Assembly: GCF_900113935.1 (NCBI RefSeq)
Contig: NZ_FORF01000001.1
Coordinates: 1 to 64,000 of the forward strand
From: Aquamicrobium aerolatum DSM 21857
GTDB taxonomy: Bacteria > Pseudomonadota > Alphaproteobacteria > Rhizobiales > Rhizobiaceae
Direction: 5' to 3'
Length of the DNA: 64,000 nucleotides
Of the stretch, positions 1-7,013 are shown in pieces. The notes under the pieces are model-generated. The model worked only from the letters and a program-made list of their open reading frames with translations, ran no database searches and had not been told where the DNA came from. A program made the translations under genes and the position numbers. Numbering within the stretch: position 1 is the stretch's first letter; every line of letters begins with the position of its first letter.

Positions 1-235
1 CTTCCATCATCTGGATAAAGATGCCTTTGTCGCCCCAGCGTTTCCAGCGGTTATAAAGCGTCTTCGCCGGGCCATATTCCTTCGGCGCATCGCACCACCT
101 GAGCCCGTTGCGGTTGACGAAGATGATGCCGCTCAGAACGCGTCGATCATCAACGCGCTGGCGACCATGGCTCTTGGGAAAATAGGGCCGAAGACGAGCC
201 ATTTGCTCGTCCGTCAGCCAAAACAAATTGCTCAT
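1..235 (-). CDS. IS5-family transposase OrfA, N-terminal part (truncated by window edge)
   Basis: Minus-strand frame opening with ATG at 235 and running off the window at 1, giving 78 residues. It starts MSNLFWLTDEQMARLRPYFP and continues through a DDRRVLSGIIF segment to NGLRWCDAPKEYGP and YNRWKRWGDKGIF. This is the typical N-terminal helix-turn-helix half (DUF4096-like) of IS5/IS427 transposases, which are often split into two overlapping ORFs. The catalytic DDE part would lie outside the window. Because only one end is seen, it is not known whether the IS is intact. Confidence 0.85.
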   Translation of the reverse strand, partial: MSNLFWLTDEQMARLRPYFPKSHGRQRVDDRRVLSGIIFVNRNGLRWCDAPKEYGPAKTLYNRWKRWGDKGIFIQMME

Positions 236-299
236 CAGTCAGGCTCCTATACGCCCGTCTGAATCACACCCATTCCTCTAAATCAATGGGTCCTGAGCC
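1..299 (-). mobile_element. IS5-family (IS427-like) insertion sequence, partial
   Basis: Right-hand end of an IS read on the minus strand. The transposase fragment at 1-235 is followed outward by about 64 bp ending in GGGTCCTGAGCC near 288-299. That resembles the terminal inverted repeat of IS427-group elements, and TAG just outside could be the short target duplication. The rest of the IS lies left of the window. The exact end is inferred from the remembered family consensus, since the opposite terminus is not visible. Confidence 0.7.
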
Positions 300-550
300 T
301 AGACGGCCCTATGACCTTTGGGCGGGTAGCCTTGGACATACGCCATAGGCTCCCCGACCATAGGGTCGAGGATCGTGGTGCCGTCACGGCCGGCACCAAC
401 CGCTAGTCAGGGGTTACTAAGCCCCAGAGCAGCGCGTCTGCTCCGCGTCTATTCTTATCCGACCCACGCGGGAATGTCTTTGCCTAATCATTGCGGCAGA
501 CAATGACGCGCTGAAAAGCCTCATCTTTTGACCATCGGACCTTCCTTATT
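300..550. other. Gene-free stretch between IS end and the AlpA/RepA operon
   Basis: No convincing gene is seen. On the minus strand, about 405 down to 300, there is a short open stretch reading GRDGTTILDPMVGEPMAYVQ and ending just after KGHRAV. It looks protein-like and could be the stub of a gene cut by the IS insertion, but I do not recognise it. The remainder (410-550) probably holds promoter and regulatory sequence for the downstream operon. Confidence 0.35.
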
Positions 551-590
551 GGGGTGCCGCCAGCGCATAGGCGCAAATGCGGCACGCTAC
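551..590 (+). repeat. 40-bp ICE repeat, copy 1 (hairpin upstream of alpA)
   Basis: A 40-bp sequence identical to 27032-27071. It contains a perfect 7-bp inverted repeat, GTGCCGC (554-560) and GCGGCAC (579-585), able to form a hairpin. In both places a CCATGGTTCGC block follows about 20 bp downstream, and the element lies about 70-80 bp before the first start codon of a gene group. The position suggests a shared operator or a structured 5' leader. This is inference from repetition and placement. Confidence 0.8.
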
Positions 591-661
591 GCGCCGCCGG
601 TCCCTCGCCATGGTTCGCCACAGACCGCTGCCGCTCCCGGCAGTTCAACTGGAGGTGATCC

Positions 662-931
662 ATGCCCAACCCGATTGCGGGCCTGCCGCCGCGCCTGTTG
701 CGCACCAAGGAAGCCGCGCGCTTCCTCGGCATATCCATCCGCACCCTTGAGAAACATCGCACCTACGGAACGGGCCCGACCTATCGCAAGGTCGGGGGCC
801 GTGTCCTCTACACCGTCCGCGATCTGGAAGACTGGAGCGCGGGCGGCGAACGCAAATCCACCCGCGACAAGACAGCAGGCACCGTCTTTCCGGCGCGTCC
901 GCTCACCCCCGAAGAACGGGGCGACCGCTAG
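662..931 (+). CDS. AlpA-like helix-turn-helix DNA-binding protein
   Basis: An 89-residue protein with a MerR/AlpA-type winged helix-turn-helix. The segment LLRTKEAARFLGISIRTLEK (about residues 13-32) is the DNA-recognition core, followed by RKVGGRVLYTVRDLEDW, typical of the helix_turn_helix_17/excisionase-like family. The start is well defined: GGAGGTGATCC, a long match to the 16S anti-Shine-Dalgarno, precedes ATG 662. It sits directly before repA (TAG then ATG with no gap). In related ICEs such proteins regulate replication and excision genes; that role here is inferred. Confidence 0.8.
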   Translation: MPNPIAGLPPRLLRTKEAARFLGISIRTLEKHRTYGTGPTYRKVGGRVLYTVRDLEDWSAGGERKSTRDKTAGTVFPARPLTPEERGDR

Positions 932-2008
932 ATGCTGCGCGAGGACGGGCACGACCCCGCGCAGCCGGCCGAGGATAGCGAGCGCAGCCGCCTAGACCCC
1001 TTCGTGGTCGCAACGGGCGACGCGCCGCCGCGTGACCAGCGCGACTTGATGGAGCGGCCATTCTTCTCGCTTGCGAAGACACCGCGCACCAAACCGATTC
1101 TCTACAAGGCCGCCGACATAGAGGTGCAAGTGTTCGGGATGCCCGAGCACGGGATGGCGACCATTTGGGACGCCGATTTGCTGATATGGGCGGCCTCGCA
1201 GATCGTCGCGGCCGAGAATGACGGCCTCGCCACGTCGCGCTTCGTCCGCTTCACGCCCTACCATCTGTTGCGCGCCATCGGACGCCCGACCGGCAATCAT
1301 CAATACCGCCTCCTGAAAGCTGCGCTGGCGCGGCTGCAATCCACCGTCATCGCCACCACGATCCGCAACGGCCCGCATTGGCGTCGCCGGCAATTCTCAT
1401 GGATCAACGAGTGGGAGGAAATGACGACGCGCGCCGGCCGCGTCGAGGGCATGGAGTTCGTCCTGCCCGAATGGTTCTACAACAGCGTCATTGATCGCTC
1501 GCTGGTCCTGACCATCGACCCAGCTTATTTCCGGCTGACTGGAGGCATCGAGCGATGGCTTTACCGCGTCGCCAGAAAGCACGCCGGGCACCAGCGCCAC
1601 GGCTGGATTTTCGAGGTCGCGCACCTTCATCAGAAATCCGGCAGCCTCGCCCGGCCGTCCGACTTCGCGCTTGACCTGCGCCGCATCGCGGCCCGTCAGC
1701 AACTCCCCGGCTACCGCCTCCAGATCGAGCGAGAGGACGGCCGCGAGTTGCTGCGCATCCGCCCCGAAAACTCATCAACAGGCACTGTTGATAACCCTGT
1801 TAATGCCATCGGCAGATCAGGCGCACGGGGTATCGGCACATCAGGCGCATCACTATCGGCAGATCAGGCGCACGAACCGCAGCTAACGCTTTGGCCTGAA
1901 AAGCGGAATCCGACCGCTAACTTATCTAACAGAGAATCTAACTCTTTTTCTTTGACGCGCGCGCAGGCGAAGCGTGGTGCCGGTTCTGCCGGGAACGGCG
2001 AGCCATGA
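932..2008 (+). CDS. repA: Replication initiator protein A (RPA family)
   Basis: A 358-residue protein of the plasmid/ICE replication initiator RPA family. Core motifs include ERPFFSLAKTPRTKPI, the VFGMPEHGMATIWDADLLIW segment, LLRAIGRPTGNHQYRLLKAA and GIERWLYRVARKHAGHQ. Residues about 280-350 are low-complexity and are encoded by DNA carrying iteron-like repeats (1808-1873), so the coding end probably doubles as the replication origin. Start ATG 932 abuts the stop of the AlpA-like gene, indicating co-transcription. It probably supports transient replication of the excised circular ICE. Confidence 0.85.
   Translation: MLREDGHDPAQPAEDSERSRLDPFVVATGDAPPRDQRDLMERPFFSLAKTPRTKPILYKAADIEVQVFGMPEHGMATIWDADLLIWAASQIVAAENDGLATSRFVRFTPYHLLRAIGRPTGNHQYRLLKAALARLQSTVIATTIRNGPHWRRRQFSWINEWEEMTTRAGRVEGMEFVLPEWFYNSVIDRSLVLTIDPAYFRLTGGIERWLYRVARKHAGHQRHGWIFEVAHLHQKSGSLARPSDFALDLRRIAARQQLPGYRLQIEREDGRELLRIRPENSSTGTVDNPVNAIGRSGARGIGTSGASLSADQAHEPQLTLWPEKRNPTANLSNRESNSFSLTRAQAKRGAGSAGNGEP
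1774..1956 (+). other. Candidate replication origin (iterons inside repA 3' end)
   Basis: Three near-identical repeats of ATCGGCAGATCAGGCGCAC at 1808-1826, 1832-1850 (one internal change, final T) and 1855-1873, spaced 23-24 bp. Just upstream is a perfect palindrome ATCAACAG-GCA-CTGTTGAT (1774-1792), and TGTTGATAA (1786-1794) reads as a near-consensus DnaA box on the other strand. Downstream, 1918-1956 is unusually AT-rich for this GC-rich element, as expected for an unwinding region. The function is inferred from this combination; the repeats lie within the repA coding frame. Confidence 0.6.
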
Positions 2009-2068
2009 CGCACGCTGTTGACGCAGCGCACGCGCGCAACCCCACCAGCACATCGCCGGAGACGCACA

Positions 2069-2587
2069 ATGACCCGTCGCGCCCATCGCAGCGCGCACGG
2101 CCGTCCGCTGCCGGACGGGCCTGCGCCCTTCACCACATTGGTCGAGCTGACTTTCGAGAAACGCCGCATCGAGCATTGGATCAGGTTCGGCCGCAAGAGC
2201 TATGAACAGATCATCGACCGCCGCCGCAGCGTCGTCGGCTTCGCGTCGGGCAGCGTCTTTGCCTTCGTGCGATGGGCGAAAGGCGACCATGGCACAGTCG
2301 TTTCCCGCATCGACATTGTGCGCGCCATCGGTCGCGGCGAGCCGTTCCAGACATTGCCCTTCGTCCGCCCCGGTGGCGAAATCCTGTTGCGCCTCGATAG
2401 CTGGTCCAAGGTGCAGCGCGGGCTTGCCGCCATCGACGCCGTGGAATCGCTCGGCCTCGATCCGGCCGACGCTGCACCGGAACACTGGCGGCACGTCCAC
2501 AACCGTTTGACCGCCAATCTGGAGCCGCACGCCTACACGCCCGAGCGACATGCCGAGTGGCTTCACCGCCGAAGGATCGAGCCATGA
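2069..2587 (+). CDS. DUF2840 domain-containing protein
   Basis: A 172-residue protein with the DUF2840 pattern seen in Trb-type ICEs: VELTFEKRRIEHWIRFGRKS near the N-terminus, FAFVRWAKGDHGT, and a conserved tail ending in LHRRR. The function of this family is unknown. I chose ATG 2069 because CGGAG lies about 9 bp upstream; an upstream in-frame TTG at 2018 is possible. Its stop overlaps the next start in ATGA at 2584-2587, so it is translationally coupled to the TraF-like protease gene. Confidence 0.75.
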   Translation: MTRRAHRSAHGRPLPDGPAPFTTLVELTFEKRRIEHWIRFGRKSYEQIIDRRRSVVGFASGSVFAFVRWAKGDHGTVVSRIDIVRAIGRGEPFQTLPFVRPGGEILLRLDSWSKVQRGLAAIDAVESLGLDPADAAPEHWRHVHNRLTANLEPHAYTPERHAEWLHRRRIEP

Positions 2588-3129
2588 CGCGCCGCCGCAC
2601 CCTCACGGTGACGGCGCTCGCCGTCCTCGGCATCGCCGCCGCCAGCGCCGTCGATTGGCCTTTGAGGCTCATCTGGAACGCCACGGCCAGCGCGCCCATC
2701 GGCTTCTACACCGTCGAGCCGGCCGACGCGCTCGACGTGCCCGAGCTGGTCGCCGTCATGCTGCCCGAACCGCTCGCCGCCTCCATGGTCGAGCGCGGCT
2801 ATATCGCGCGCGGCGTCCCGCTCTTGAAGCGCGTCTTGGGCCTGCCGGGGCAGCAGGTTTGCCGCTTGCGATCCACGATCACGATGAACGGGATCGAGAT
2901 GGGCGAGGCGCTGGAGCGTGACAGCCTCAGCCGCGATCTGCCCGTCTGGCAGGGCTGCCGTGTCATCGGCGACGGCCAGCTTTTCCTCATGAATTGGGAA
3001 GTCCGCGACAGCCTCGACGGCCGCTATTTCGGACCCATCCCCGCAGCTTCCGTCATCGGCCGAGCGGTCCCGCTCTGGACCGATGAGGAAGGCGTCGGCC
3101 GCTACGAGTGGCGCGCGCCGACGCACTGA
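2584..3129 (+). CDS. traF: TraF-type S26 family signal peptidase
   Basis: A 181-residue membrane-anchored serine protease. It has an N-terminal hydrophobic helix (residues about 7-23), the catalytic Ser region SAPIGFYTV (Ser36) and the catalytic Lys in LLKRVLGLPG (Lys82), followed by the family box containing NWEVRDSLDGRYFGPIP. In RP4 the TraF homologue matures and cyclises the TrbC pilin, and the same substrate (TrbC, 18042-18374) is present here. The start overlaps the DUF2840 stop (ATGA); an upstream in-frame start at 2557 is less likely. Confidence 0.85.
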   Translation: MTRRRTLTVTALAVLGIAAASAVDWPLRLIWNATASAPIGFYTVEPADALDVPELVAVMLPEPLAASMVERGYIARGVPLLKRVLGLPGQQVCRLRSTITMNGIEMGEALERDSLSRDLPVWQGCRVIGDGQLFLMNWEVRDSLDGRYFGPIPAASVIGRAVPLWTDEEGVGRYEWRAPTH

Positions 3130-3164
3130 AACCATCCCCGAAAGCCAATCACAGGAGATTTTCC

Positions 3165-3500
3165 ATGGCAGAAATAGGCACCTTCACCCGCACCGAAATC
3201 GGCTATGCCGGAGAGCTTCATTCGTTCGGCCTCCACGAAAAGCTGTTCATCGTCCCGGCCAAGCCGAGCGACATGAAAAACGCGCCCGACTATCGCCTGC
3301 GCCTCGATAGCGAGGACGGCCCGGACGCTGGCCCCGCATGGAAAGACTCCAGCGAAAATGCCGGCGACTTCGTGTCGATGAGACTGGAGGGACCGATCTT
3401 CCCGTTCCCGATCCGCGCCAAGCTGTTCCAGTCCAACGACGATCTTTCGGTCTGGACGCTGCGTTGGAAACACCCCCGGAAAGTCGAGGACGAGGAATGA
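3165..3500 (+). CDS. DUF736 family protein
   Basis: A 111-residue protein beginning MAEIGTFTRTEIGYAGELHS, characteristic of the DUF736 family found on Agrobacterium/Rhizobium plasmids and ICEs between traF and virD2-like genes. AGGAG lies 8 bp before ATG 3165. The function is unknown. The terminal codons overlap the next gene (ATG 3497, stop 3498-3500), so it forms part of the same transcriptional unit running towards the relaxase. Confidence 0.8.
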   Translation: MAEIGTFTRTEIGYAGELHSFGLHEKLFIVPAKPSDMKNAPDYRLRLDSEDGPDAGPAWKDSSENAGDFVSMRLEGPIFPFPIRAKLFQSNDDLSVWTLRWKHPRKVEDEE

Positions 3501-4429
3501 CGGCCGCGCGCGTCCGGCCCGCCATCCGGTTCAAGATCGTCATCCCTTTGTTCGCGGAAAAGCCGTCTCATCCCTTCGTCCCGCTCTGCGACCAGACGGC
3601 CGGCGCGCATAGCGAAGGTCAGGGGCGGCCATCGGCCGGCGCTTGCGCCTTGCCCTTGACCGCAGCGAGCACGCTGGCAGGCTGGTGTCGAAGCGGAGAC
3701 AGGACTGCATGGCATTATGCCGTGCTGATACTGGCCGGTGCGCTTTCCGTTTGCGCCGGATCGGGCGTCGCGGTCGCGCAATCCGCGCCCGTCGAGCGCC
3801 CGGCCGCCGCCCATCCCTATGCGGCTCACATCGCCGAGGCGTCGCAGCGTTTCGGCATACCTGAGCATTGGATCGTCGCGGTGCTACGCGCCGAGAGCGC
3901 GGGCGACGTGCGCGCGGTCTCAACGGCCGGCGCGACGGGATTGATGCAGGTGATGCCCGACACATGGGCGGGCCTGCGCGTCCGCTACGGCCTCGGCCGC
4001 GATCCCTACGACCCGCGCGACAACATCCTCGCAGGCACGGCCTACCTGCGCGAAATGTTAGACCGCTACGGCAATGTTGCGGCGATGCTGGCGGCGTACA
4101 ATGCCGGCCCCGGCCGATACGATGAATATCTAGCGACCGGCCGGACCCTGCCGGCCGAGACGCGGGCCTATATCGCCGCGCTCGCGCCGATCCTCGGCGG
4201 CGCGACTTCAACCGAAGCGCCGTCATCGGCACCGCCACCGCCGCCAGATTGGCGCGAAGCACCGCTGTTCGTTATGCATCCGGGCGATGCACGGGCTGTC
4301 GCCGCGCCGCCGTCCGACGCACGATCCGGCGACGGCCGCGCGACCGTTCCGGCGCGCGATGCCGTCGATGCAAAGTCGCAGGGCGACGGCATTTTCGTCG
4401 CCGACGCAAGCGGTTCGGAAACGCCATGA
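3497..4429 (+). CDS. Lytic transglycosylase (SLT domain), conjugation-associated
   Basis: A 310-residue protein with a hydrophobic segment at about 72-95 acting as signal anchor, then an SLT fold at about 110-220. The catalytic glutamate is in VLRAESAGD (Glu133). Other landmarks are STAGATGLMQVMPDTW and MLAAYNAGPGRYDEYLATGR. The tail is Pro/Ala-rich. Such VirB1-like enzymes open peptidoglycan locally for the mating apparatus. ATG 3497 overlaps the DUF736 stop. The unusually long region before the hydrophobic segment leaves the true start open to doubt. Confidence 0.85.
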   Translation: MTAARVRPAIRFKIVIPLFAEKPSHPFVPLCDQTAGAHSEGQGRPSAGACALPLTAASTLAGWCRSGDRTAWHYAVLILAGALSVCAGSGVAVAQSAPVERPAAAHPYAAHIAEASQRFGIPEHWIVAVLRAESAGDVRAVSTAGATGLMQVMPDTWAGLRVRYGLGRDPYDPRDNILAGTAYLREMLDRYGNVAAMLAAYNAGPGRYDEYLATGRTLPAETRAYIAALAPILGGATSTEAPSSAPPPPPDWREAPLFVMHPGDARAVAAPPSDARSGDGRATVPARDAVDAKSQGDGIFVADASGSETP

Positions 4430-4736
4430 GGGCGACGTTTCCGCGCTCGGCGGCACTCATTCCGGTGTCCAGTCAGGCAGGTTTTTGCCCGGCTGGATTC
4501 CCGGCAGGAGGGGCAGAAAAGGCAGAAAGGGCGGAGGGCAAGATTAAAGAAGACGGCACCATATGGGGCCGCTTCTGGAAATTGTTGTTGTCTGCACACT
4601 GGTTAGGTGGCCGGTTCCGGCACCATGGTTTTGAGGGGCCGCGTGCCGCGATTTTGCGCAAAGCCTTGGCTTTGCAGGGTTTCGAGCGGCACCATAGGCG
4701 CAGATCGGCCGTTTTTCGGCGGTTTGGGCTGGAGTC
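4430..4736. other. Gene-free region before relaxase, candidate oriT
   Basis: A 307-bp stretch without a convincing gene, directly upstream of the relaxase. It contains a perfect inverted repeat GCAAAGCC-TT-GGCTTTGC (4658-4675) and three copies of CGGCACCAT (near 4554, 4619 and 4687), two of them followed by GGGGCCGC. Hairpins and short repeats next to the relaxase gene are the usual hallmark of a transfer origin. No nick site can be assigned by eye. Confidence 0.45.
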
Positions 4737-6797
4737 GTGCCCTTGAGCGCCGACGACGAAAACCGCTTCCGTCCGAAGCCCGGCCGCATCCGATCCGACA
4801 CGCCGAAGGCCGGCAAGACCAAGAGCTTTTTCACGCAGGTCAGGAAGATCACCCGCCAGCATCAGGCGGCAGCCTCACGCGATCCTTCCATGCCGTCATC
4901 CGCGCGCCCGTCATCGCCGGGGCGGTCTCGCGCCATGGCCGCCAGCGGCAAGGGCGTGAAGCGCGGCCGGGGCGCGAGCTTCGTGCGCGCCCGGAACATA
5001 TCCGGCAACTGGCATCATCGCCAGCCGGGCAGCCGCCGCGTGATCGTCAAGCAGCGCAGCGTCCGGGCCGCATGGAAGGGCGGCCGTGCCCGCGCGCATC
5101 TGCGCTATGTCCAGCGTGACGGAACCTCGCGCGACGGCGAACGCGGCCAGCTCTATTCGGCGCATGAAGACCGCGCCGATGGCGACGCCTTCCTTGATCG
5201 TGGTCAGGATGACCGCCATCAATTCAGATTCATCGTCTCGCCCGAGGATGGCGCGGAGCTGTCGGACCTCACGGCCTACACCCGCGATTTCATGAAACAG
5301 GTGGAAGGCGACCTCGGCACGAAGCTGGATTGGGTTGCCGTCAATCACTACAACACCGGCCATCCCCATGTGCATGTCATCGTCAACGGCCGCGATGATA
5401 CGGGCGGGGATCTAGTCATCAACGGCGACTATCTCGCCAACGGCCTGCGCGAGCGCGCCAGCGAGCTTGCCAGTCTGGAACTCGGCCCCGTTACCGAGAT
5501 TGAGCAGACCCGCAAGCTGTCCGCCGAAATCGACCAGGACCGTTTCGCCCGCATCGATCGCGCCATGGCCGAGGAAGCCGATGCCCGTTTCGTCGACCTG
5601 CGCCACGAGCCGGCAGCGCCGAGGCGGCAGTTCGAGCGAACGCTACGCCTGCGCAGGCTCGCCAAGCTGGAGAAGATGGGGCTGGCGACCGAGCACGCGC
5701 CCGGTGTTTGGGAATTGAGCAAGGACATGGAACCGGTCTTGCGCGAGTTGGGCGAGCGGGGCGACATTATCCGCACCATGCACAAGGCGCTTGGGCCGCA
5801 GGGCGGCGAACGCGATCCCATGAGCTTCCAAATCCATGACGGAGCGCCCGAGACGCCCATCGTCGGCCGCGTCGTGGACAAGCACCTGTCCGACGAGCTG
5901 GGCGAGAACCTGACAATCGTGGTGGACGGGATCGACGGCCGCACACACCACATTGCCGGCATCGCGCCCGAGCGGCTGGAGGACGCCCGCATCGGCAGTG
6001 TCGTCCAGATCGGCCCGGCCGAGGCGGCAGCCCGACCGTCCGACCGCAGCATCACCGCCATCGCCGAGGACGGCATCTATCGGCCGAGCCGTCATCTGGA
6101 GCAGGCGAAATTCGAGGGCCGCGTTCCCGGCGGCGACTATGAGGGCTATATCGATGCCCATGTCCGGCGGCTGGAGGCGCTGCGCCGGGCCGGCATCGTC
6201 GAGCGCATCGACGCCGACCAATGGCGCATCCCAGATGATCTGGTCAGCCACGCGGCTGATTACGATGCCGGCCGCGACCGGCAGGCCAGCGTTCGCGTGC
6301 TTTCCCCGGTTGATCTGCAAAGGCAGATACGTTCGGACGGCGCGACATGGCTGGACCGGCGATTGGTCCATGGCGAAACGGCCGACCTTGCGCCGACCGG
6401 CTTCGGGCAACAGGTCCGCGAAGCCATGGACCAGCGCCGCGAGCATCATATCGAACAGCGCGACGCTACGCGCAACAGGGACGGCCGCATCTTCTACCGG
6501 CGCAATCTTCTCGCCACCCTGCGCGAGCGGGAAGTTGCGCGCGCCGGTGCGGAGATGGCCGAGGGCAAGGCGCTGCCGTTCCGCGCCGCCAAGGATGGTG
6601 AGAGTGTCAGCGGCAAGTTCACCGGGACTGTCCAGCTAACGAGCGGCAAGTTCGCCATCGTGGAAAAGAGCCACGAGTTCACCCTTGTCCCGTGGCGGCC
6701 GATCATCGACCGCCAGCTCGGCCGCGAGGTCGCGGGTATCATGCAGGGCGGTTCGGTGTCGTGGCAGTTAGGGCGGCAGCGGGGGTTGGGGCTATAG
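4737..6797 (+). CDS. VirD2-like relaxase/mobilization nuclease (DUF3363)
   Basis: A 686-residue relaxase that would nick oriT and pilot the strand into the recipient. The N-terminal part (about 75-260) is the relaxase domain, with the metal-binding histidine cluster HYNTGHPHVHVIVNG near residues 203-217. The C-terminal half matches the DUF3363 type, ending LVPWRPIIDRQLGREVAGIM and a QLGRQRG tail. It starts with GTG 4737. The last 38 codons are matched by a diverged second copy at 8325-8438, after floR. Confidence 0.9.
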   Translation: MPLSADDENRFRPKPGRIRSDTPKAGKTKSFFTQVRKITRQHQAAASRDPSMPSSARPSSPGRSRAMAASGKGVKRGRGASFVRARNISGNWHHRQPGSRRVIVKQRSVRAAWKGGRARAHLRYVQRDGTSRDGERGQLYSAHEDRADGDAFLDRGQDDRHQFRFIVSPEDGAELSDLTAYTRDFMKQVEGDLGTKLDWVAVNHYNTGHPHVHVIVNGRDDTGGDLVINGDYLANGLRERASELASLELGPVTEIEQTRKLSAEIDQDRFARIDRAMAEEADARFVDLRHEPAAPRRQFERTLRLRRLAKLEKMGLATEHAPGVWELSKDMEPVLRELGERGDIIRTMHKALGPQGGERDPMSFQIHDGAPETPIVGRVVDKHLSDELGENLTIVVDGIDGRTHHIAGIAPERLEDARIGSVVQIGPAEAAARPSDRSITAIAEDGIYRPSRHLEQAKFEGRVPGGDYEGYIDAHVRRLEALRRAGIVERIDADQWRIPDDLVSHAADYDAGRDRQASVRVLSPVDLQRQIRSDGATWLDRRLVHGETADLAPTGFGQQVREAMDQRREHHIEQRDATRNRDGRIFYRRNLLATLREREVARAGAEMAEGKALPFRAAKDGESVSGKFTGTVQLTSGKFAIVEKSHEFTLVPWRPIIDRQLGREVAGIMQGGSVSWQLGRQRGLGL

Positions 6798-6878
6798 GAG
6801 CCAACGATACCGCATTGCAACGCAACAAATAATTCGATAAGAGCTGCTATTCAATTTCGTAATCGTGGAGCCATCAGC

Positions 6879-6908
6879 ATGGGAAATTCCAAGTCAGCAG
6901 ACAAGTAA
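6879..6908 (+). CDS. floR leader peptide (attenuator), MGNSKSADK
   Basis: A nine-codon ORF, MGNSKSADK then TAA, with TGGAG about 8 bp upstream. It closely resembles the cmlA leader peptide (MSTSKNADK) used for phenicol-inducible translational attenuation. The stop codon is immediately followed by a 9-bp stem-loop (6909-6936). Ribosome stalling on this peptide would be expected to alter the downstream hairpin and expose the floR start. The similarity is seen directly; inducibility here is inferred. Confidence 0.7.
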   Translation: MGNSKSADK

Positions 6909-6936
6909 GCCGCAACATCAGAATTGTTGTTGCGGC
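6909..6936 (+). promoter_or_regulatory. Attenuator stem-loop upstream of floR
   Basis: GCCGCAACA (6909-6917) pairs perfectly with TGTTGCGGC (6928-6936), starting at the base after the leader-peptide stop. A weaker second pairing, GACGA near 6967 with TCGTC at 7009-7013 next to the floR ATG, could mask the floR start region. This is the arrangement expected for drug-induced translational attenuation. Confidence 0.6.
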
Positions 6937-7013
6937 GCTCTGTAAGACCAATCCCATCTGATTGCTGACGAGCAGACGCTGCCCGGTATCCTTAATCGAG
7001 CGGTTGATTCGTC

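Noticed and set aside
551..590. The 40-bp repeat as an ICE attachment site (paired with 27032-27071)
   Set aside because: Neither copy resembles the tRNA-Arg 3' end where the recombinase gene terminates, and both lie well inside the element upstream of operons.
5429..6449. Minus-strand open frames opposite the relaxase
   Set aside because: Shadows of the GC-rich relaxase gene, with no domain or ribosome site.
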